50,569 nucleotides of DNA from an uncultured Collinsella sp. Its GTDB lineage: Bacteria > Actinomycetota > Coriobacteriia > Coriobacteriales > Coriobacteriaceae. Below, piece by piece: positions 27,791 to 35,928 of the stretch. The DNA lies in assembly GCA_900545615.1 (NCBI GenBank), contig UQZM01000010.1:1-50569 (forward strand), given 5' to 3'. The translations under genes and the position numbers were made by a program. Position 1 is the first letter of the stretch. Every line of letters begins with the position of its first letter. The notes beneath the pieces are model-generated. The model was not told where the DNA came from. It ran no database searches and saw only the letters and a list, made by a program, of their open reading frames with translations.

Positions 27791-28356
27791 ATCGAAAAAG
27801 CCTGCCAATCAACGGCTTCACTCCAGCGCTCGACAAGGCGTTCCAGACGCCACGCCGCATTGGCGGGACTTGTCGACGGCAGAACGATGGCCGGCAGCCC
27901 GGTGCGCTCTTGTAGATAGCGCTTGTAGAGCCGGCCAGCTGTACCACCGTTGCATATCACCTGCTCAATGGGAGCTGCGCCGGTAATGCGCTCGATATGT
28001 GCCGGCACAACGTTACGAATGCTCGCGTCGCTCGAGCCCTTAATTTCGCAGCTCTCGATCACATCCCACAGGGCCACGCCGCCGTTCAGCAGCATGGCCC
28101 GCTTGGCGGCAATAGAGGCATCGAGCGTCGCGGGCTCACCGTTTGCCAAAGGATCGCCCTCGTTGGACGGCACGGATACACCGAGGCACGCGGCCATCAC
28201 GCGCCAAAAGCGGTTCTGCGGATTGCCATAGTAGAAGGCATTGGCGCGCGAAAGCACCGAGGGAAACGACCCCAGCACCAAAACGCGCGAGTGCTCGTCA
28301 AACACGGGTTCAAACCCATGCTCAATATGTTGATAGCCCTCGTCCGGCGCTGTCAT
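27787..28356 (-). CDS. DNA-deoxyinosine glycosylase (UDG family 6)
   Basis: Predicted to remove hypoxanthine, the deamination product of adenine, from DNA as the first step of base excision repair. 189 residues with the family 6 features GSFPSVLS (29-36), FYYGNPQNRFW (41-51) and LPSTSPANA near residue 160. This is the uracil-DNA-glycosylase fold with a family-specific motif 1. ATG 28356; 3 bases separate it from the upstream GH13 gene, so the two are probably co-transcribed. Converges with the gene at 27134. Confidence 0.85.
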   Translation of the reverse strand: MTAPDEGYQHIEHGFEPVFDEHSRVLVLGSFPSVLSRANAFYYGNPQNRFWRVMAACLGVSVPSNEGDPLANGEPATLDASIAAKRAMLLNGGVALWDVIESCEIKGSSDASIRNVVPAHIERITGAAPIEQVICNGGTAGRLYKRYLQERTGLPAIVLPSTSPANAAWRLERLVERWSEAVDWQAFSI

Positions 28357-28359
28357 GAT

Positions 28360-29736
28360 CTAGGCTCTCAACAGATAGCGCACCTCGTAGGGTGCAAGCT
28401 CAAGGGTACCCGTCAGCTCGACATTGGGCGCATCGTCGGCAAGCAGGTCGACGAAGGACCCGTTGAGCTCGCCGGCGCCAAAGGTGTAAGGCTCGCCCAC
28501 GGCGTTCACCGCCACGAGTACCGTCGCGTCGTCACAGGCGCGCTCGAACAGCAGCTGCTTGTTCTGGATCACCACGTTGCGATAGGCACCGTAGTTGAGA
28601 GCACGGGCCGCCGCGTCATCGGCCGAGCGAAGGTGCGCAAGCTGCGTGATGAACGCCGTCAGCTCGTTGGGCGCAGGCTCATTGAGCGCAGGTCGCAGCG
28701 CCCAGTCGCCATCGGGGCCACCCTTTTCGCCGGCAATTCCCCACTCGCTGCCATAGTAGACGCACGGGATGCCCGGCATGCCAAAGAGCATGCCGTAGGC
28801 GGGACGCAGACACGACTTGTCGGTAAGGATACTTGCCAGGCGCGGCACGTCGTGGTTGTCGACAAACGACAGCAGATGTTTGCCGCGGTAGATGCACCAC
28901 GGATCGCCGCCAAACTGGCGGTGCAGCGAATGGGCGATCTCGAACATGTTGACCGAGTTAAGGCTGGAATACAGGCCCTTGTAGCACTCGTAGTTGGTGC
29001 AGGAGTCGAGCATCTCGTCGTTGACGATTTGGTTGTAGTCGCCGTGGAGCGTCTCGCCGATGAGCACAAAGCCGGGCTTGAGCTCACGGGTAAAGGAGTG
29101 TAGGCGGCGCATGAAGTCGCGGTCGAGCATATAGGCAACGTCCAGGCGCAGGCCGTCGACGCCAAAGACGTCGGCCCAACGGCGCACGGACTCGAGCAGG
29201 TAATCGACCACGGCGGGGTTTTGCAGGTTGAGCTTCACGAGCTCAAAATGGCCTTCCCAGCCCTCGTACCAAAAGCCGTCGCCGTAGCACGAGTCGCCAT
29301 CAAAGCTAATGTGGAACCAGTCCTTGTAGGGCGAGTCCCACTTGCGCTCCCGCACATCCCGGAAGGCCCAAAAGCCACGACCGACGTGGTTGAAGACGGC
29401 ATCGAGCACCACGCGGATGCCGCGGGCATGCAGCGTGTCGCATACGGCGGCAAAGTCGGCATCCCCGCCCAGGCGACGGTCGATATGGCGCAGGCTACGC
29501 GTGTCGTAGCCATGGCTGTCGGATTCGAGCGGCGGGTTGATGAGCACGGCGCCAACGCCGAGTTCCTGCAGGTAGTCGGCCCATTGGGCGATTTTCATAA
29601 TGGGAGCATCGGGGTTGGGCGCGGCGCCGGCAGCTTGAGAGAGTTCGTCCTCGGCGACGGGTGCGGCGTTCTCGCGCGGAGCACCGCAAAAGCCCAGCGG
29701 ATAGACCTGATAGAACGTCGTCTCGTATGCCCACAT
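28360..29736 (-). CDS. Intracellular alpha-amylase family glycosidase (GH13)
   Basis: Hydrolyses alpha-glucosidic bonds of maltodextrins or similar oligosaccharides. 458 residues forming a (beta/alpha)8 barrel with the four GH13 regions: DAVFNHVG (112-119), GLRLDVA with nucleophile Asp199, GETLHGD with acid/base Glu228, and FVDNHD with Asp296. A small C-terminal beta domain follows. No signal peptide, so cytoplasmic; closest in style to cyclomaltodextrinase/neopullulanase-like enzymes. ATG 29736 has GGGAGG at good distance. Substrate unknown. Confidence 0.88.
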   Translation of the reverse strand: MWAYETTFYQVYPLGFCGAPRENAAPVAEDELSQAAGAAPNPDAPIMKIAQWADYLQELGVGAVLINPPLESDSHGYDTRSLRHIDRRLGGDADFAAVCDTLHARGIRVVLDAVFNHVGRGFWAFRDVRERKWDSPYKDWFHISFDGDSCYGDGFWYEGWEGHFELVKLNLQNPAVVDYLLESVRRWADVFGVDGLRLDVAYMLDRDFMRRLHSFTRELKPGFVLIGETLHGDYNQIVNDEMLDSCTNYECYKGLYSSLNSVNMFEIAHSLHRQFGGDPWCIYRGKHLLSFVDNHDVPRLASILTDKSCLRPAYGMLFGMPGIPCVYYGSEWGIAGEKGGPDGDWALRPALNEPAPNELTAFITQLAHLRSADDAAARALNYGAYRNVVIQNKQLLFERACDDATVLVAVNAVGEPYTFGAGELNGSFVDLLADDAPNVELTGTLELAPYEVRYLLRA

Positions 29737-29807
29737 AGCAACCTCCCGGTAAGCTCAACACAACGACATCCATTGTATGCCCAGCTTGTATCCCCTCCCC
29801 CAAAATA

Positions 29808-29874
29808 AGTTGCGGTGCAATAGGGACTGTTTGCCGGGTTTATTGGGCCCAGCAGTCCGTATTTCACCGCAACT
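29808..29874 (-). repeat. 67-bp palindromic element, copy 1 (terminator-like)
   Basis: The ends AGTTGCGGTGcAATA and TATTtCACCGCAACT pair over 15 positions with one mismatch. Inside, GGACTG pairs with CAGTCC. It starts 15 bases after the MFS stop codon and is followed on the minus strand by TTATTTTGG, so it probably terminates the MFS transcript. Same size and same ends as the element at 33947-34013, but different inner stem sequence. Confidence 0.7.
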
Positions 29875-29889
29875 GATGAGGGGACGTGA

Positions 29890-31086
29890 TTAGGCGACGG
29901 GCCTTGCGCGGCGTATGGCCGGGAACAGCACGGTGATGGCGAGGATGACGCCCACGACGGCAATCGCCCCGCCCGCGAAGCCGATCCAAGCGATACCGGG
30001 ACCCGAAACCACGGCGCCGCCGATTGCGGTGCCCGTGCCAATACCGAGGTTAAACAGGCCCGAGAAGATCGACATGGCGACGGCCGACGAATCTGCCGAC
30101 GTGCACTTGATGAGCTCGGCCTGAAACGCCACGTTAAAGGCCGTGGCGCAGCAACCCCACAGTGCGCAGACGGCAAGCACTGTCACGAGCGACGATGCGG
30201 CCGGCCCCATGAGCAGCAGGGCCACCGGCACGCCGGAGAGCGTGATAGCCAAGAACGGGAAGCGATGCCCATCGAACAGGCGGCCAAACAGCCAGCTTCC
30301 GAGCAAACCAGAGCAGCCAAACGCCGTCAGCGTCATGGTAATGGCGCCCGCATCGACGTGCGCGACCTGCGCCAGGAAGGGCTCGATATAGCTGTAGCTT
30401 GCGTAATAGCCGGTCGCCATGAAGACCGTGACTGCGTAGAGCGCGATGAGGAGCGGGTTCTTGAGCAGCTCGGGCAGCTGTTTGACGGTAAAGCGCTCAC
30501 CCGCCGGCATGGCCGGGAACACCGCTGCCTGGTAGACGACCGCGATGGCTGAGAGGCCCCCGACCACGGCAAACGTCATGCGCCAGCCCACGGCCAAGCC
30601 AATGGCGCGACCGAGAGGCAGGCCAAAGATCTGCGCGATGGACGAGCCCGTAGCGATCATGCTGATGGCGAGCGCGCCGTGGCGAGTGTCGACCAGGCGC
30701 GAGGCCATAATCGAGGCGACTGACCAGAACACGGCATGTGCGCAAGCGACCACCAGGCGCGCGCAGACCAGGATGGGATAAGTCGGCGCCACAGCGGACA
30801 GAAACTGGCCCAGCGAGAACACGGCGAGCACGCCCAGCAGCATCCGCTTGAACTCGAAGCGCGAGGCAAACACCATGAGCGGCAACGACAGCAGCATGAC
30901 GCCCCAGGCGTAGACCGAGATCATGATGCCCGCCTGGGCCTCGGTGAGCGAGAACGACGCGGCGATATCAGTCAAAAGGCCGATGGGCATAAACTCCGAC
31001 GTGTTGAACACGAACGCACAGCAGGTGAGCCCGATGAGCGGGAGCCACTGCTTGAGCGTGATGCCGTCTTGCCTTGTCTGAGTCAT
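29890..31086 (-). CDS. MFS efflux transporter, SotB/DHA1-like
   Basis: Inner-membrane proton-coupled exporter of 398 residues with about 12 membrane helices. The N-terminus CAFVFNTSEFMPIGLLTDIA resembles the TSEFxPxGLLxxIA signature of SotB-like sugar/drug exporters, and helix 2-3 carries SRFEFKRMLLG in the usual loop. The substrate is not predictable. ATG 31086 follows TTGGAG; the frame extends upstream without support. Lies downstream of feoAB on the same strand but separated by a hairpin. Confidence 0.85.
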   Translation of the reverse strand: MTQTRQDGITLKQWLPLIGLTCCAFVFNTSEFMPIGLLTDIAASFSLTEAQAGIMISVYAWGVMLLSLPLMVFASRFEFKRMLLGVLAVFSLGQFLSAVAPTYPILVCARLVVACAHAVFWSVASIMASRLVDTRHGALAISMIATGSSIAQIFGLPLGRAIGLAVGWRMTFAVVGGLSAIAVVYQAAVFPAMPAGERFTVKQLPELLKNPLLIALYAVTVFMATGYYASYSYIEPFLAQVAHVDAGAITMTLTAFGCSGLLGSWLFGRLFDGHRFPFLAITLSGVPVALLLMGPAASSLVTVLAVCALWGCCATAFNVAFQAELIKCTSADSSAVAMSIFSGLFNLGIGTGTAIGGAVVSGPGIAWIGFAGGAIAVVGVILAITVLFPAIRRARPVA

Positions 31087-31131
31087 ATATAACGTCTCCA
31101 ATCGTTTTGAGCGGAGGCGATTATATAGCAA

Positions 31132-31165
31132 CGGCCCCGCATCCGTCAGTACAGATGCGGGGCCG
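31132..31165 (-). terminator. Hairpin after feoAB
   Basis: Perfect 12-bp stem CGGCCCCGCATC (31132-31143) with GATGCGGGGCCG (31154-31165). The following minus-strand sequence TTGCTATATAAT is only partly U-rich. Likely terminator of the iron transporter gene. Confidence 0.7.
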
Positions 31166-31206
31166 AAAACAATTCGATACACAGAGGTTGCGCCGTCAAT
31201 TCATAA

Positions 31207-33567
31207 CTAAGCCAACCCCAGCAATATGCCCGCCGAATGCACGACAAACGCCACGATCCAGGCAACGGCGACCTGAAACGCGAATACGGCCACGGCATAG
31301 CGCGCGCCCAACTCGCTCTTGACGGCGCCGATTGCCGCCACACAAGGCGGGTACAGCAACGTAAAGACCAAGAACACGTAGGCGGTAAACGGCGAAAACA
31401 TGGTCGACAGCGCCGCGGGCGACGTTGCGCCCAAAAGCACCGTGAGCGTCGAGATGACGCTCTCCTTGGCAATGAGCCCCGTGACGAGCGCCGTCGAGGC
31501 GCGCCAGTCGCCAAAGCCGAGCGGGGCCAACACCGGCGCGATGATGCTACCCAGACCGGCAAGCAGGCTTTGCGACTGGTCGGCGACCACGTTAAAGCGG
31601 ATGTCGAACGTCTGAAGGAACCAGATGACCACCGTAGCGGCAAAGATAATGGTAAAGGCCTTGGTGATGAAGTCCTTGGCCTTATCCCATGCCAGCATCA
31701 CCGTCGTCTTGACGCTCGGCAGGCGGTAATTGGGGAGCTCCATGATAAACGGCACCGGGTCGCCCTTAAATGCCGTGCGGTTGAGCACCAAAGCCGCGAC
31801 GCAGCCGACCACGATACCGATCAGATAGAGCGAGACCATGGCGGGAACCGTCGCCTGCGGGAAAAACGCCCCGCACAGCAAGCCGTAAACCGGCAGCTTG
31901 GCTGAGCAGCTCATAAACGGCGTGAGCATGACCGTCATCTTGCGGTCGTGCTCGGATGGGAGCGTACGGGTCGACATGATAGCCGGCACGGTGCAGCCAA
32001 AACCGACGAGCATGGGCACAAAGCTGCGGCCCGACAGGCCAAAGCGACGCAGTACCTTATCCATGACAAAGGCCACGCGCGCCATGTATCCGGAGTCTTC
32101 CAGAATGGAGAGGAACAAAAAGAGCACGACGATAATCGGCAGGAAGGTCAGCACACTGCCCACGCCCGTAAGCACGCCGTCGACAGCCAGCGAGCGCACC
32201 ACGTCGTTGGTACCGAACGCCTTGAGGCCCGCATCGGCCGAGGCGATGATGGCAGCGATACCGTCCTCCATAAGCCCCTGCAACGCCGCGCCGATCACGC
32301 CAAACGTCAGCCAAAAGACGAGGCCCATGATCACCAGAAACGCCGGAATGGCTGTGTAACGACCTGTCAGGATGCGGTCAATCTTGACGGAGCGCACGTG
32401 CTCGCGGCTCTCGTGCGGCTTGACGACGCAACGCCCGCACACGTCGCCGATAAAGCTAAAACGCATATCGGCCAGCGCAGATAGGCGGTCGGTGCCGGCC
32501 TCGCCCTCCATCTGGGTGATGATGTGCTCGATAGCGTCGAGCTCATTGCGATCCAGGTGAAGCGCCTCGGTTACCAGCTCATCGCCCTCGACCAGCTTGG
32601 TCGCCGCAAAGCGCACCGGGATGTGCGCCGTCACGGCATGGTCCTCGATCAGGTTAGCAATACCGTGGATGCAGCGATGCAGCGCACCGCCGTCCGGACC
32701 GTCGGGCGCGCAAAAGTCCAGGCGACCAGGGCGCTCGCGGAACCGCGCCACGTGCAGGGCGTGGTCCACCAGCTCGCCGATGCCCTCGTTGCGGGCAGCG
32801 CTAATGGGGACAACGGGCACGCCCAACAGGCTCTCGAGCAGGTTGACGTCCACGGCGCCGCCGTTGGCGGTCACCTCGTCCATCATGTTGAGCGCGATGA
32901 CCATGGGGCGGTCGAGCTCCATAAGCTGTAGCGTCAGGTACAGGTTGCGTTCGATATTGGTGGCGTCGATGATGTCGATGATGGCGTCGGGGTTTTCGTC
33001 AAGGATGAATTGACGGCTCACGATCTCTTCGCCCGTGTACGGCGACAGCGAATAGATGCCAGGCAGGTCGGTAACGCTTGCCTCGGGGTGGTTGCGGATG
33101 GTGCCATCTTTGCGGTCGACCGTCACGCCGGGAAAGTTACCGACGTGCTGGTTGGAGCCCGTCAGCTGGTTGAATAACGTGGTCTTGCCGCAGTTTTGGT
33201 TGCCGGCGAGGGCAAAGTGCAGCGGCGCGCCCTCGGGCACGGCCGTCTTTGCCGCACGGGGCGAATACGTCCCCTCGCCCAGGGCCGGATGCTCCGTCGT
33301 GCCGATTGCGGCGTTAGCGCGCGGACCCGTATCGGTGTCGTGAATACCCACGAGCTCGATGCGAGCGGCATCGTCCTTGCGCAGTGTCAACTCGTAGCCA
33401 CGCAGGCGGATCTCGAGCGGATCGCCCATGGGGGCGTACTTCATCATGGTGACTTCGGTGCCCGGCGTTAGACCCATGTCCAAAATATGCTGTCGGAGTG
33501 CCTGATCGTCCGATGCCACCGATGCGACAACGGCGTCCTTTCCAATCTCGAGTGTATCGAGCTTCAC
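31207..33567 (-). CDS. feoB: Ferrous iron transporter, FeoA-FeoB fusion
   Basis: Imports Fe(II) across the membrane. 786 residues: a FeoA-like SH3 domain (about 1-72, LEIGKDAVV...LRGYELTLRKDDAARIEL), a linker, the FeoB G domain with AGNQNCGKTT (121-130), FPGVTVDRK, DLPGIYSL and NMMDE, then a membrane domain with two Gate/FeoB_C-type repeats. The start is taken as GTG 33567 because GGGGAGG lies 8-9 bases upstream and the FeoA domain begins right after. ATG 33618 has no ribosome site and lies within operator-like repeats. Two palindromes upstream suggest metal-dependent repression. Confidence 0.93.
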   Translation of the reverse strand: MKLDTLEIGKDAVVASVASDDQALRQHILDMGLTPGTEVTMMKYAPMGDPLEIRLRGYELTLRKDDAARIELVGIHDTDTGPRANAAIGTTEHPALGEGTYSPRAAKTAVPEGAPLHFALAGNQNCGKTTLFNQLTGSNQHVGNFPGVTVDRKDGTIRNHPEASVTDLPGIYSLSPYTGEEIVSRQFILDENPDAIIDIIDATNIERNLYLTLQLMELDRPMVIALNMMDEVTANGGAVDVNLLESLLGVPVVPISAARNEGIGELVDHALHVARFRERPGRLDFCAPDGPDGGALHRCIHGIANLIEDHAVTAHIPVRFAATKLVEGDELVTEALHLDRNELDAIEHIITQMEGEAGTDRLSALADMRFSFIGDVCGRCVVKPHESREHVRSVKIDRILTGRYTAIPAFLVIMGLVFWLTFGVIGAALQGLMEDGIAAIIASADAGLKAFGTNDVVRSLAVDGVLTGVGSVLTFLPIIVVLFLFLSILEDSGYMARVAFVMDKVLRRFGLSGRSFVPMLVGFGCTVPAIMSTRTLPSEHDRKMTVMLTPFMSCSAKLPVYGLLCGAFFPQATVPAMVSLYLIGIVVGCVAALVLNRTAFKGDPVPFIMELPNYRLPSVKTTVMLAWDKAKDFITKAFTIIFAATVVIWFLQTFDIRFNVVADQSQSLLAGLGSIIAPVLAPLGFGDWRASTALVTGLIAKESVISTLTVLLGATSPAALSTMFSPFTAYVFLVFTLLYPPCVAAIGAVKSELGARYAVAVFAFQVAVAWIVAFVVHSAGILLGLA

Positions 33568-33609
33568 GTCCGTGTTCCTCCCCCGGCGCCCACAGGGCGT
33601 TGTATTTAT

Positions 33610-33642
33610 GTTCACCATGGCTAACCGTTTGCCATGGCTAAC
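33610..33642. promoter_or_regulatory. Two adjacent 16-bp palindromes upstream of feoAB
   Basis: GTTCACCATGGCTAAC (33610-33625) and GTTTGCCATGGCTAAC (33627-33642) both centre on CCATGG and are 17 bp centre to centre. The shared GTTnnCCATGGnnAAC pattern, with GGTTAGCC half-sites on the minus strand, recalls DtxR/IdeR-type iron operators. The position just upstream of the ferrous transporter fits an iron-responsive repressor (inference). Confidence 0.5.
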
Positions 33643-33731
33643 CAATTTTAAGCTTACATGATAGCGTGAACACACAACGACGTTCAATCAGCAGATTGGC
33701 GCAATGGGGACAGGCAGGAGAGTTCAGGGCC

Positions 33732-33934
33732 ATAGTTTCCCGATGAGGCCTCTCGGGGAAACTACATCCCAGAATTCTGGCTCGAAACGGGATATGGTTT
33801 CCCAAACAGGCCTCTTACGGAAAATGCATCCCGGAATCCCCACTCGAAACGGGACGCACTTTCCCAGTCGAGGCCCTATGGGAAACTGCGTCCCACCTTG
33901 AAAGGCAAAACTGGGACGCAGTTTCCGGGCGGGG
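33732..33934. repeat. Tandem array of 62-bp repeats (3.3 copies)
   Basis: Units 33732-33793, 33794-33855 and 33856-33917, plus a 17-base partial copy. Units 1 and 2 are about three-quarters identical; unit 3 is more diverged. Each unit holds TTTCCC...GGCC...GGGAAA-type dyads followed by TCCC and an AAACGGGA- or AAACTGGGA-type end. In the last unit GGGAAACTGCGTCCCA pairs perfectly with the sequence entering the partial copy. No coding frame is evident. It occupies the 472-bp gap between feoAB and the esterase. Confidence 0.8.
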
Positions 33935-33946
33935 CATCAAAAACGA

Positions 33947-34013
33947 AGTTGCGGTGGAATAGTTCCTGGATGGACTGGTTGATGCCCCAGATAGGAACTA
34001 TTTCACCGCAAGT
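33947..34013 (-). repeat. 67-bp palindromic element, copy 2 (terminator-like)
   Basis: The ends AGTTGCGGTGgAATA and TATTtCACCGCAAgT pair; inside, GTTCCT pairs with AGGAAC. It starts 27 bases after the esterase stop and is followed on the minus strand by TTCGTTTTTG, so it probably terminates the esterase mRNA. The loop sequence TTGATGCCCC (33979-33988) is also perfectly complementary to GGGGCATCAA at 33931-33940, allowing an alternative fold. Confidence 0.7.
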
Positions 34014-34040
34014 TATTGAAGGGCTGGGATGCCGAGACTC

Positions 34041-34940
34041 TTACAGATGGCGCTCCAGGAAGCGGAAGGCTAGGCGGATCCAGGGACGGACCGCCACCTG
34101 CTTGTCCTCGTTGTCGACCGCGGTGTTGGCGTTGCCGAGCGAAAGGCCGTGACCACCCTGGTCGAAGACGTGCATCTCGCATGCAACGCCCTCCTCGGCC
34201 ATGCGCTGCGCAAACGGGTAGACCTGCGCGATCGGCGCCGTCTTGTCGTCGGACACGCCCCACACAAAGGTCGGTGGCATCTGACGCGAAACATGCGTGG
34301 TGGGGCAGATGTCGGCCAGATGCTCGTCAGTTGCCTCGCCGCCCGTCACCATCGACAGGTAGTCGTTGAGCAAATCGCGTCCCGTCTTGCCGCCCGTCTT
34401 GGGCACGCGCAAGTCAATGCGCGGATCGCGCGTCTGCATGTCGCGCACATAGGCAAAGTCGAGCAATGGATAGCCCAGCACCACGGCATCGGGACGAATG
34501 TCGTCCGGACGCGCCCCGGCAAGTGCCGCAAAGGGGCCGGTCTTCCACTGTGTTGCCAGCGAGGCGCAAATCATGCCGCCAGCAGAAAAGCCCACGACGC
34601 ACACGCGCTTAGGATCGACATGCCACTCGTCGGCGTTGGCGCGCACCGTGGCGACCATCTTGGCAAGATCTGCCTGGGGGTGCGGAAAGCTCACGTCACC
34701 CGTAGAACTCGTGACATAGTTGAGCACAAAGGCCTGGTAGCCGCGATCCAAAAATGCAAACGCCACCGGGTCCTGCTCGTGCGGAGCGATATGCGTAAAC
34801 CCGCCTCCGCCGCAGATGATCACCGCGGGGCGGCGGCCATTCGGTTTATCGGGCAGCGGCTCGGCACCCAAATACGTAAACGTCGCCGGATAATCCTCGG
34901 TCGGCTCCTCGCCCCACAGCGCATGGTTCTCGACAATCAT
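34041..34940 (-). CDS. Alpha/beta-hydrolase esterase
   Basis: Probably a carboxylic-ester hydrolase such as a carbohydrate acetyl esterase. 299 residues with the oxyanion segment VIICGGGGFTHIAPHE, nucleophile Ser119 in GFSAGG, Asp in WGVSDDKTAP and His in DQGGHGLSLG, arranged as in the BD-FAE/acetyl-xylan-esterase-like group. No signal peptide, so cytoplasmic. ATG 34940 follows GGGAG; the longer frame upstream runs into the divergent promoter region. Single-gene unit with the palindromic terminator at 33947-34013. Confidence 0.85.
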   Translation of the reverse strand: MIVENHALWGEEPTEDYPATFTYLGAEPLPDKPNGRRPAVIICGGGGFTHIAPHEQDPVAFAFLDRGYQAFVLNYVTSSTGDVSFPHPQADLAKMVATVRANADEWHVDPKRVCVVGFSAGGMICASLATQWKTGPFAALAGARPDDIRPDAVVLGYPLLDFAYVRDMQTRDPRIDLRVPKTGGKTGRDLLNDYLSMVTGGEATDEHLADICPTTHVSRQMPPTFVWGVSDDKTAPIAQVYPFAQRMAEEGVACEMHVFDQGGHGLSLGNANTAVDNEDKQVAVRPWIRLAFRFLERHL

Positions 34941-35066
34941 ATGTGCTCCCTTCGCGCAAATTATGCGCCCTTGTTTTTCGCCTTCAAGCGTACCCCACTT
35001 GAACCCGTGGCGCAGAAACACTCCGGCAATAAGTTTCCCTTCAACTGATATATCACATAATCCCAG

Positions 35067-35095
35067 TTCAGAGGTATCGTTGAGCAGCGTAGAAT
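35067..35095 (+). promoter_or_regulatory. Predicted promoter of the EIIA gene
   Basis: TTCAGA (35067-35072), a 17-base spacer and TAGAAT (35090-35095), giving a 5' leader of about 80 bases. Confidence 0.45.
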
Positions 35096-35123
35096 AGGGG
35101 CGTTGACCAAGCCGCGAAACACA

Positions 35124-35140
35124 TGTGAAACGTTTCCGGC
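35124..35140 (+). promoter_or_regulatory. cre-like site downstream of the EIIA promoter
   Basis: TGTGAAACGTTTCCGGC contains the palindrome GAAACGTTTC around a central CG, the pattern of LacI-family operators and catabolite-responsive elements (TGnAAnCGnnnnCA-like). It sits about 20-40 bases past the predicted start site, where binding would block elongation. The regulator is not in the window. Confidence 0.4.
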
Positions 35141-35183
35141 AAACCAAACGCGCGATATGCGCCTATTTAAGTTGGAGGCAACT

Positions 35184-35747
35184 ATGGGTCTGCTCGATTC
35201 GCTTAAGTCCACCTTCACCTCGACCGGCGAGGCGTCCGTTCCGCCCGCAGCAAGCTTCGCTACCCGCGAAGGCGTCATCTATGCCCCCGTCAACGGCGTG
35301 CTCGTCAACCTGAACGAGGTTCCCGACGAGACGATCGCCTCGGGCATGCTTGGCCAGGGCTATGGCATCGAGCCCATTACCGGCACCATCTATGCGCCCG
35401 CCAACGGCCGCATCGGTGCCACCACTGTCACCAACCACTCCATCGGCATGATTACCGAGGACGGCCTGCGCGTGTTCATCCATGTTGGCCTGGGCACCGT
35501 GGAAATGAACGGCAAGGGTTTTGCCCGCTTTGTCGAGATGGGCGATGTGGTCAAGGCAGGCCAGCCGCTCATCAGCTTCGACCGCGAGGCCATTAAGGCC
35601 GCTGGTCACGAGGACATCGTGACCGTCATCGTCTCCGAGCTCGATCGTCTTAAGAGCATCGACCATGTCGGCGAGTCCGGAACGCTTATCGGCGGCAACC
35701 CGCTCGTCAAGCTTGGCGACCCGCTGCTGGTAGCCAAGACCAAGTAG
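35184..35747 (+). CDS. crr: PTS glucose-type EIIA phosphocarrier
   Basis: Accepts phosphate from HPr and passes it to an EIIB domain of a sugar phosphotransferase system; often also a signalling protein for sugar status. 187 residues with phosphorylated His100 in VFIHVGLGTV and the helper His85 in TNHSIGM, plus GMLGQGYGIEP near the N-terminus. Stand-alone, with no EIIB or EIIC neighbours. ATG 35184 follows GGAGG; an in-frame ATG at 35157 has poorer support. Ends in a strong terminator. Confidence 0.9.
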   Translation: MGLLDSLKSTFTSTGEASVPPAASFATREGVIYAPVNGVLVNLNEVPDETIASGMLGQGYGIEPITGTIYAPANGRIGATTVTNHSIGMITEDGLRVFIHVGLGTVEMNGKGFARFVEMGDVVKAGQPLISFDREAIKAAGHEDIVTVIVSELDRLKSIDHVGESGTLIGGNPLVKLGDPLLVAKTK

Positions 35748-35785
35748 CCAGACCCCGCGCCACACAGCCAAAAGGCACCTCGTCG

Positions 35786-35819
35786 AGCGCCCGCGACCAT
35801 TTGGCCGCGGGCGCTTTTC
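35786..35819 (+). terminator. Terminator after the EIIA gene
   Basis: Perfect 10-bp stem AGCGCCCGCG (35786-35795) with CGCGGGCGCT (35806-35815), followed by TTTTCG. Confidence 0.85.
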
Positions 35820-35928
35820 GTTTGAAAAACCATCCCGCCAATGCCTTATCTGTATAGCCCAAATGAGCCGAGCTGCTAGAATATCGAACTGTATGGATAA
35901 CTATCATTCAACCGTTATGGGAGGATAC

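Noticed and set aside
33732..33934. CRISPR array
   Set aside because: The 62-bp units follow each other directly with no unique spacers, and there are no cas genes.
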